A stretch of 45,234 bases of DNA from CAZCFB01 sp964511535 (GTDB lineage Bacteria > Myxococcota_A > Polyangia > GCA-2747355 > CAZCFB01), in NCBI GenBank assembly GCA_964511535.1, contig CAZEFW010000064.1, positions 1 through 45,234 of the forward strand, read 5' to 3'. The position numbers and the translations under genes are program-made. Positions 40,465-45,234 of the stretch are shown piece after piece (within the stretch, counting starts at the first letter, position 1; each line of letters begins with the position of its first letter). The notes beneath the pieces were generated by a model. The model was given only the letters and a program-made list of their open reading frames with translations, was not told the DNA's origin and searched no databases.

Positions 40465-40551
40465 CTCCAGCCTCGGTGGCGTCCTCGTTTTCGTCCACGT
40501 CCACGTCCATGTTGGTGGAGGCGTGGCTGTGGCTCGACGAGGGGGCTGGAG
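40465..40551. promoter_or_regulatory. Large imperfect inverted repeat between the radical SAM and ATP-grasp genes
   Basis: CTCCAGCCTCG (40465-40475) pairs with CGAGGGGGCTGGAG (40538-40551) with a three-G bulge. Inside, three CGTCCA repeats (from 40492) can pair partly with GTGGAGGCGTGG (40514-40525). It may be a terminator for the upstream gene or a DNA-level control site ahead of the ATP-grasp promoter. Confidence 0.4.
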
Positions 40552-40554
40552 ATG

Positions 40555-40560
40555 TTTATG
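40555..40560 (+). promoter_or_regulatory. -10-like box (TTTATG) 7 bases before the ATP-grasp ATG
   Basis: TTTATG, GTGAGGC, ATG 40568. It has the same spacing as the TANNNT boxes but is a weaker match. The GAGG is only one base from ATG and is unlikely to serve as a normal ribosome binding site. Confidence 0.3.
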
Positions 40561-40567
40561 GTGAGGC

Positions 40568-41932
40568 ATGGAAACTGCCACACCTTCTCAGACTACCCGG
40601 AGCCAGGTCACCTTCGCCGCCGAGGCCGCCACGCGGCGCGGCGACAGCGAGGTGCTCTTCCCGTCAGGCCACCGCCTCGAGCGGCTGGTGCGGGCGTCTT
40701 ATTCGTCCATCTGCGGCGCCCTGTCCACGTACGATCTGAACCTGCTGTTCAACCAGACCGCGGATCCGTCCGATCCCCGCAGCGCGTTTCGCAAGGACTA
40801 CGGCGCGCTGCTCGGCCCGGGGATGAACCTGATCATGCCCACGGCCGCGGCCTATATGTGCACGCCAGGGGTCAACCGGGTGTTTCTCCCCGAAGGCACC
40901 GATAGGACCCTGGTGAGCTATCTACAGCGGATCGGCTTCATGGGTGAGGCGCTGTTCCACGACGGCCTGCCGAGGGTGGTGGCGCAGCTTCGCGCTGACG
41001 GCCGGCGGGTCTACTCCATTGACGACCTGGGCGAGGGTGCGGACGACTGCACCGCCAACACCTTCGACAACATGGTGGCGGTTAACTCCAAGGAGATGGT
41101 GCCGAAGCTCTCGACCTACGCCGCCACCGAGCGCCACGTGGACATGTTCGAGGTAGGGGATGAGGCGTTCGAGGCTCTGTGCCAGCCAGGGCGGCGGCTC
41201 TATATCAAGACCTGCAACACGGAGAACGCAGGCGAGGGCGTGTTCCCGGTGCAGACCCTGGAGGAGTATCAGCAGACCCTGGATGAGATCCGCCAGCGCA
41301 CCCGCCGGCACGGGTTGAACCCGACCCTGGTGCTGCAGCCGGAGATCGTCGGCCAGAACAAGAGCTTCCAGATCTTCCTGCAGCCTGACGATCCCGGGCG
41401 GGTGCCGGTGATCGCCTTGACCGATCAGCTCATTGGCGACGACGGCAAGAAATACGCTGGCAGCGTCAACCACGTGGTTACGCCGGACCGGTTGGAGGAG
41501 GTGGGCGACGCCATCCTCGATCTCGTGGACCGGATTTATGATCAGTGTCCCGGGTCGTTCGGGTTCGTCATGTGCGACTACTTTCAGCAGGATGATGGAC
41601 AGGTGGTCGTGTTCGATCCCGGGCTCAGGCCCAGCTCCAACACCGGCGCCGCCATGGTCAAGCTCTGGGTGGAGGAGGCGTCAGGGCAGACCGCCTCGGT
41701 GTCAAACAGCCCGTGGTTCGATTTCAAGGAGCCGGGTATCGCTTACGAGGAGATCGCGCGTCGGCTGGGGGAGCTCGGCGATCCTGAGTGCATCGCCGAG
41801 CAGCGGCTCGGTGTGCTGCCCCGTGGGCACAACCCGATTCAGGGCAAGACCCGGTTCATCATCATCACCCCAACAGCGGAGCAGTACGCGCCGTTCCGGG
41901 AGGAACTGGAGCGCCGAATCATCCTCGCCTGA
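40568..41932 (+). CDS. ATP-grasp superfamily protein, 454 aa
   Basis: Soluble protein whose second half has the ATP-grasp layout: NSKEMVPKLS near 173-182, the nucleotide lysine in LYIKTCNTENAGEGV (Lys214, Gly-rich loop to about 225), LVLQPEIVGQ near 254-263, and the metal-binding end GQVVVFDPGLRPSSNTG (Asp350, Asn358). The first 150 residues (FNQTADPSD, MPTAAAYM) are unassigned. ATP-grasp enzymes join a carboxylate to an amine or thiol through an acyl-phosphate. The family here is not one I can name. Next to a radical SAM gene, it could belong to a small-molecule or peptide-modification pathway; this is inference from position. Confidence 0.75.
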   Translation: METATPSQTTRSQVTFAAEAATRRGDSEVLFPSGHRLERLVRASYSSICGALSTYDLNLLFNQTADPSDPRSAFRKDYGALLGPGMNLIMPTAAAYMCTPGVNRVFLPEGTDRTLVSYLQRIGFMGEALFHDGLPRVVAQLRADGRRVYSIDDLGEGADDCTANTFDNMVAVNSKEMVPKLSTYAATERHVDMFEVGDEAFEALCQPGRRLYIKTCNTENAGEGVFPVQTLEEYQQTLDEIRQRTRRHGLNPTLVLQPEIVGQNKSFQIFLQPDDPGRVPVIALTDQLIGDDGKKYAGSVNHVVTPDRLEEVGDAILDLVDRIYDQCPGSFGFVMCDYFQQDDGQVVVFDPGLRPSSNTGAAMVKLWVEEASGQTASVSNSPWFDFKEPGIAYEEIARRLGELGDPECIAEQRLGVLPRGHNPIQGKTRFIIITPTAEQYAPFREELERRIILA

Positions 41933-41960
41933 GGGCATGAGGGGCCCCCCCGGGCGTCCA

Positions 41961-42839
41961 TCAGGCTGGGGGGGTATCGATGATGATTGGGATGTCGTCC
42001 AGGCTGTCAGTTGAGCTTGGGTCGAGGTCCTCTTCCACCACTGGCATCACCTTCCGCGGCCTATGGCTCGGTTTGGTCTGGAAGGCCTCCGGTGGAGGCG
42101 GGGGCGGCACCGCGCCCAGATCTTCGGCCACAGGGGTGGTCTCGAACTCGACCTCGGTTGGATCGAGCTCCACTTCGCCTTGTGGCGTGACCGGCTGGTG
42201 CCCGTACACGGCGTGCATCGGGTCATGTTCCACGCGGGGCATGGCTGCTGGCCCGAACATCTCTTCATCTATATCGAGCATGGGGGTGCTCTCGGGCGGG
42301 TCCCAGGTGGGCGGCGGGCGGCCTCCGGCGGCTTCCTGGATGGCGCGGGCCTGGGCGCGTGCCACGTCCACGGTGTGACTGGACTCGTCAACGAAGTCGG
42401 CAACCGTGGGCCAGCCCTGGCTGGTCTGTGGCGTCTTCCCCGACGCCGGAACCTCGAGGCGATCAGTAAAGCGCTTCTCGCGTTCGGACTGCTGACGGCG
42501 GGTCATGGTCTTGAGGCGCAACTGAAGGGACCTCACGGCCATGTTTTCGGGATCCATGTCCAGCACCACCTGGCACAGCGCCAGCGCATGGCGCGGTTTT
42601 CCCGAGCTCATGTACAGGGTGATGGCCTTGCTGTAGGCCTCGGTCGCACCGTCGTCCCGCCTAAGGCGGCGCAGTGCATCCCCCAGCTTGTGCTGCCAGC
42701 GGGGGGCTTGAGGATCCCGTTTGCAGAGGCGTGCATAGACCCGCGCGACGCCCCGGGTTCGGTTTGATTTTTCTAACTCCTCGATCCGGCTCAGCATGGC
42801 CGTGGTCGAGCGCAAATCTTTCGTATCCCGTCTTAGCAT
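41961..42839 (-). CDS. TPR-containing protein, 292 aa
   Basis: N-terminal half (about 20-110) contains two to three TPR-like helix pairs, for example ARVYARLCKRDPQAPRWQHKLGD and DGATEAYSKAITLYMSSGK-type segments. The C-terminal half (about 120-292) is Pro/Asp/Glu-rich and probably disordered, ending in a run of acidic and Ile residues. No signal peptide. It resembles the N-terminal part of larger myxobacterial TPR signalling proteins but lacks a second folded domain. The start ATG 42839 lies in the loop of CTTAGC-ATAA-GCTAAG (42832-42847). Convergent with the ATP-grasp gene, 28 bases apart. Confidence 0.65.
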   Translation of the reverse strand: MLRRDTKDLRSTTAMLSRIEELEKSNRTRGVARVYARLCKRDPQAPRWQHKLGDALRRLRRDDGATEAYSKAITLYMSSGKPRHALALCQVVLDMDPENMAVRSLQLRLKTMTRRQQSEREKRFTDRLEVPASGKTPQTSQGWPTVADFVDESSHTVDVARAQARAIQEAAGGRPPPTWDPPESTPMLDIDEEMFGPAAMPRVEHDPMHAVYGHQPVTPQGEVELDPTEVEFETTPVAEDLGAVPPPPPPEAFQTKPSHRPRKVMPVVEEDLDPSSTDSLDDIPIIIDTPPA

Positions 42840-42847
42840 AAGCTAAG
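42832..42847. promoter_or_regulatory. Inverted repeat over the start codon of the TPR gene
   Basis: CTTAGC - ATAA - GCTAAG with the ATG in the centre. If transcribed it would fold the start codon into a hairpin loop; it could equally be an operator half-site pair. Confidence 0.35.
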
Positions 42848-42935
42848 GCTGACGCGATTAGCCGAGATGTCAATAGGCAGCCGAGGCTACTTTTTTGTGA
42901 GAGGGATCACGAAAAAGCGGGGGGGGAGCGCAGCT

Positions 42936-43421
42936 TCACCCTGCCAGGTGCTCGCGCACCATGCGTTCGAACTTGGGGAAACTCTTGTCGAATCCCTCGC
43001 CGATCTTCTTCTCCACTTTGCCGCCGATGAGGGGGATCTTCACCTCGATGGTGTAGTTGTGCGCCAGGACGCACGCCGACCCCTCTGATCGAATGGAGTA
43101 GCGGCCAAGGATCCGAATCCGCTTGGGGTCCACGCCGGAGTAGTACTGCCAATCCAGAACCTTGGAAGCCGGGTTCCAGCGGAAATCCGTGCGCCCCTCG
43201 GTGGATGCGCTGCGATCGATGCCGCCTGTCAAGGTGCGCTTGTACTCCTGGGTCAGCATCGTGAACGGAATGATCCCGCCCTGCTCCTGGCCGAGGCGCA
43301 TTTCGGTGCCGGCGATGTCATCCCGCGTTTTGTCGAACGCAAGGTGAAACTCGGGGTTTGCCATGACTGCGGCCACCTGCTCGGCCGACTCCTGGAAACG
43401 GTATTCGTGGGTCTTGTTCAT
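42936..43421 (-). CDS. SRPBCC/DUF2505-like protein, 161 aa
   Basis: Soluble protein with the hallmarks of the START/SRPBCC helix-grip fold. It opens HEYRFQESAEQVAAVMANPEF, has several antiparallel strands through the middle (TDFRWNPASKVLDWQYYSG), and ends in a long helix (GEGFDKSFPKFERMVREHL). This fold encloses hydrophobic ligands and serves as lipid carrier, cyclase or coenzyme-Q-type binding protein. GAGGAG lies 3-4 bases before ATG 43421; an in-frame ATG at 43484 has no homology before it. It is the first gene to the left of the AT-rich gap and is not clearly in an operon. Confidence 0.65.
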   Translation of the reverse strand: MNKTHEYRFQESAEQVAAVMANPEFHLAFDKTRDDIAGTEMRLGQEQGGIIPFTMLTQEYKRTLTGGIDRSASTEGRTDFRWNPASKVLDWQYYSGVDPKRIRILGRYSIRSEGSACVLAHNYTIEVKIPLIGGKVEKKIGEGFDKSFPKFERMVREHLAG

Positions 43422-43615
43422 CGTCTCCTCGCTCGTTGCCGTGGGATTGATAACCTGCCAGAGGCCAGGAAACCACTCAAGCATTCTCTGAGCGATTTGG
43501 GCACATATCAGGCCATGAAGGGATCTAACGGATGCTTACTTTCAGGGGGTTTATGTAATGGAAAACACAAGAAAAACAGGGGCTTAAGAGTATACCTTGC
43601 AAAGCAGGCAAAACG

Positions 43616-43643
43616 AACACTGACGCGCAGGGGAGTGTTTTTT
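43616..43643 (+). terminator. Terminator-like hairpin in the AT-rich gap
   Basis: AACACT (43616-43621), 12-base loop, AGTGTT (43634-43639), then four more T. The short stem and long loop make it a weak intrinsic-terminator candidate; no plus-strand gene lies directly upstream. Confidence 0.35.
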
Positions 43644-43740
43644 CAAGTCGTTGAAATAATTAGGTAAAAAAAGTCAATACCAAAAAGAACGTGAGCTGAG
43701 TTTTTTTTAATCTGGGCTGCGGTTATGTAGCGAAGCTTTC

Positions 43741-43768
43741 CTTTGTATATGGAGCGGCTTGTTATTCT
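43741..43768 (+). promoter_or_regulatory. Likely promoter of the 43804 lipoprotein gene
   Basis: TTTGTA (43742-43747), 15-bp spacer, TATTCT (43763-43768), about 35 bases before ATG. Unlike the leaderless genes, this one has a leader with a consensus AAGGAGG at 43788-43794. Confidence 0.45.
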
Positions 43769-43803
43769 AGTTCAGTCGGAAAATTGAAAGGAGGCTGATC
43801 CCG

Positions 43804-44832
43804 ATGAGAAATTGGCGAAGCATTCAAGTACTGGCGGTATTCATCCTGGCAGCAAGCCTGGTGCTCGGCTGCGGTGGCGTCGAATTTGATGACGAGACCG
43901 GCTCGCTTGAGCAGCAAGCTCGAACTGTCTGCGGAGAAAAAACTGTTCTGCCCCTCTATGCCCATGATGGCACCAAGGTGGGCAAGGTGGTGGTCCGCAA
44001 CAACAACAAGAAGGTCATCGTCAAGTACAAGACTCGCGGCAACTGGGTCATCTGGCGCACCAAGTACCACTTCGCCAACAAGGCCAAGAACATCCCCCAG
44101 ACCAAGGCTGGCTGGCTGAAACATTGGAAATTCAAGAAAAAGGCCTGGCACAAGGGCCAGCCCAAGAAGTTCGTGGACAAGTTCAAGCGTCGCAAGGGCT
44201 GGAAGGACGGCAAGGAAGTTCATTTCGCCGCCTTCGCTCGCGTTGCCAAGCTGAACAAGAAGGGTTGGCCGGTCAAGATCGTCGGCGCCTGGGCTGGCAA
44301 GGCCGGCTGGAAGGGCAACATCTTCAACCACACCATGACCGACTGCTACAAGGACGTGAAGCTGCCCAAGGGGCAGATCACCATGTGCACCAAGGCCAAC
44401 GGCCCGTCCAGCAAGTGGCTGTTCACCCTCAAGGGTGTGCCCGATGGCTACGACGTGTGGGACGGCAAGTGGAACGGCTGGTGCGTTGAGAAGGTCGTCT
44501 ACATGAAGTCCGGCGTCTGCTACAAGTCCACGCTGGTCTCCAGCCAGGACACCAAGAACCTCCCGGACCGGGCCAAGAACGTCAACTGGCAGCTGGTCAA
44601 TTACGTGCTGAACAACAAGCACCCCAAGGCGTCCATCAATGACATGCAGTACGCCATCTGGTACCTGCTGGGCTACATCACCAAGATGCCCACCGACAAG
44701 GAGACCAAGGCGATGATCCTGGACGCCCAGAAGAACGGCAAGGACTTCCGCCCGCAGGTCGGCGACACCGTGGCCGTGATCTGGCTCAGCGCCAAGGGCG
44801 TTCAGCTGGTCTTCCTGGAGGTCCAGCCTTAA
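43804..44832 (+). CDS. Lys/Trp-rich lipoprotein with a thioester-domain-like C-terminus
   Basis: 342 aa. Signal peptide with lipobox VLGC (Cys23). The N-terminal part (about 45-175) is very rich in Lys, Trp and Gly (KHWKFKKKAWHKG). The C-terminal part (about 205-342) follows the order seen in Cys-Gln thioester domains of surface adhesins: GWCVEKV (Cys227), later NWQLVNYVLNN, then DMQYAIWYLLGY (Gln282), ending VGDTVAVIW. If correct, Cys227 and Gln282 could form a reactive thioester that captures host or prey amines; this is inference from motif order. AAGGAGG sits 9 bases before ATG 43804. The composition is less GC-extreme than its neighbours. Confidence 0.7.
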   Translation: MRNWRSIQVLAVFILAASLVLGCGGVEFDDETGSLEQQARTVCGEKTVLPLYAHDGTKVGKVVVRNNNKKVIVKYKTRGNWVIWRTKYHFANKAKNIPQTKAGWLKHWKFKKKAWHKGQPKKFVDKFKRRKGWKDGKEVHFAAFARVAKLNKKGWPVKIVGAWAGKAGWKGNIFNHTMTDCYKDVKLPKGQITMCTKANGPSSKWLFTLKGVPDGYDVWDGKWNGWCVEKVVYMKSGVCYKSTLVSSQDTKNLPDRAKNVNWQLVNYVLNNKHPKASINDMQYAIWYLLGYITKMPTDKETKAMILDAQKNGKDFRPQVGDTVAVIWLSAKGVQLVFLEVQP

Positions 44833-44837
44833 GGCTG
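44824..44837. terminator. Palindrome centred on the stop codon of the 43804 gene
   Basis: CAGCC - TTAA - GGCTG; the TAA stop (44830-44832) lies in the loop and right arm. No U-tract. Confidence 0.35.
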
Positions 44838-44936
44838 ACTCGTTGTAACTGTTCGATTTTCCGACACCCGCCTCTCTCCCCCCCCAACACCACTGCGCAT
44901 CCGCCGCCACCGCGGCATAACTCCATCCGCAATCAA

Positions 44937-44981
44937 TAAAATGTCAAGTAGGGGGGTCAGACCCCACCACTTGACATTTTA
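44937..44981. repeat. 45-bp palindrome, copy 3
   Basis: TAAAATGTCAAGT ... ACTTGACATTTTA with GGGGTCAGACCCC core. First unit of the tandem array at the right edge, not at a gene end. Confidence 0.9.
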
Positions 44982-45019
44982 ATTGCCGGCCAGGGGCAGG
45001 AGTCAGACCGAGGGATTTC

Positions 45020-45035
45020 GTCGTTGCGTCATTCA
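45020..45035. repeat. 8-bp repeat block in the first array spacer (two units)
   Basis: GTCGTTGC then GTCATTCA. It corresponds to the longer block at 45142-45181. Confidence 0.7.
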
Positions 45036-45071
45036 GCAGCGGGACGCCGCCGCTACCTGTGCTTCTCAAAC

Positions 45072-45116
45072 TAAAATGTCATATAGGGGGGTCTGACCCC
45101 TACACTTGACATTTTA
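45072..45116. repeat. 45-bp palindrome, copy 4
   Basis: TAAAATGTCATAT ... ACTTGACATTTTA; one arm has ATAT where the other copies have AAGT, so the stem is slightly mismatched. Confidence 0.9.
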
Positions 45117-45141
45117 ATTGCCAGTCATGCAGAGGGAATTC

Positions 45142-45181
45142 GTCGTTTGGTCGTTGCGTCGTTTCGTCGTTTCGTCATTCG
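45142..45181. repeat. 8-bp tandem repeat, five units
   Basis: GTCGTTTG, GTCGTTGC, GTCGTTTC, GTCGTTTC, GTCATTCG. The equivalent place in the previous unit has only two copies, so the number of 8-bp units is variable. Confidence 0.8.
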
Positions 45182-45215
45182 GCGCCGGTCGCGCGGCTAC
45201 AGGTGTGCCTCGGAT

Positions 45216-45234
45216 TAAAATGTCAAGTAGGGGG
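45216..45234. repeat. 45-bp palindrome, copy 5, cut by window end
   Basis: TAAAATGTCAAGTAGGGG, identical to the left arm of copies 1 and 3 as far as it can be read. Confidence 0.8.

Larger units (their letters stand above)
43422..43803. other. AT-rich intergenic region
   Basis: 382 bp, clearly richer in A and T than the rest of the window, with runs of A and T. I see no convincing gene. A 50-codon basic reading frame (43515-43667) has no ribosome binding site and no recognisable motif. It contains a terminator-like hairpin (43616-43643) and, at its right end, the promoter of the 43804 gene. Divergent transcription from both sides is possible. Confidence 0.7.
44937..45234. repeat. Tandem array of palindrome-plus-spacer units (about 135 and 144 bp)
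   Basis: Palindromes start at 44937, 45072 and 45216. The two intervening spacers are similar to each other: both have GGGA(A/T)TTCGTCGTT near their start, GTCATTC, and GCTAC-x-(G)TGTGC-like ends, then the next TAAAATG. So the whole unit, not just the palindrome, has been duplicated. The array continues past the window end. No gene is seen in this stretch. Confidence 0.85.

Noticed and set aside
43515..43667. 50-codon basic peptide in the AT-rich gap
   Set aside because: No ribosome binding site, no TANNNT box at the right distance, and a hairpin with T-run lies inside it. Left as unproven.
44937..45234. CRISPR-like spaced repeats
   Set aside because: Repeats are long-armed palindromes 45 bp in length, spacers are similar to each other and about 90-100 bp, and no cas genes are present.

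Overview
The window looks like chromosomal DNA of a high-GC, didermic, predatory- or social-type bacterium of the Myxococcota/former Deltaproteobacteria. This rests on content, not on any database search. There are about a dozen predicted lipoproteins with stalk-like linkers rich in Asp, Pro and Gly, cysteine-rich DUF4215- and Stig1-like repeats, two proteins ending in MYXO-CTERM-like tails (Cys, hydrophobic helix, Arg cluster), a Ser/Thr kinase fused to further domains, and type IV pilus-class ATPases. No rRNA, tRNA, transposase gene or CRISPR array was seen.

Layout. 1-10.8 kb: a truncated MenB/BadI-like crotonase, a small lipoprotein, a phytol/dolichol-kinase-like membrane protein, an exported MYXO-CTERM protein, a Cys-rich lipoprotein, an SDR plus flavin oxidoreductase pair, an AMP-forming acyl-CoA synthetase and a VWA lipoprotein. 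10.9-20.2 kb: a metallophosphoesterase, an unrecognised lipoprotein, then a signalling/motility block. In that block a membrane histidine kinase is followed by a PilB/GspE-type ATPase with its own C-terminal receiver domain, and facing it is a single protein made of two complete PilT modules. 20.4-25.7 kb: a lipoprotein, a trypsin-like protease, a VWA lipoprotein, a TerB-like protein and a Stig1-like lipoprotein. 25.9-29.5 kb: a tightly coupled pyrimidine operon, pyrC - pyrF/pyrE fusion - pyrD, joined by ATGA overlaps. 29.5-38.6 kb: an acidic small protein, a seven-repeat beta-propeller lipoprotein, a kinase/cyclase-like/AAA fusion, a four-repeat PPC-like lipoprotein and an FG-GAP/beta-helix lipoprotein. 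38.7-43.4 kb: a B12-type radical SAM protein, an ATP-grasp protein, a TPR protein and an SRPBCC protein. 43.4-45.2 kb: an AT-rich gap, a Lys/Trp-rich lipoprotein with a thioester-domain-like C-terminus, and a tandem array of palindromes.

Two signals cut across the gene list. First, at least seven genes have a -10 hexamer of the form TANNNT placed 6-7 bases before the start codon with no usable ribosome binding site, which predicts leaderless transcripts. Second, a 45-bp palindrome family (five copies, one cut by the window end) sits at convergent gene ends, where it supplies stop codons and probably acts as a bidirectional terminator. It also forms a tandem array at the right edge. Several other genes also end inside short palindromes.

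The best candidates for a new biological system are the kinase plus ATPase-receiver plus double-PilT block, the radical SAM/ATP-grasp pair, and the possible thioester surface lipoprotein next to the AT-rich gap.
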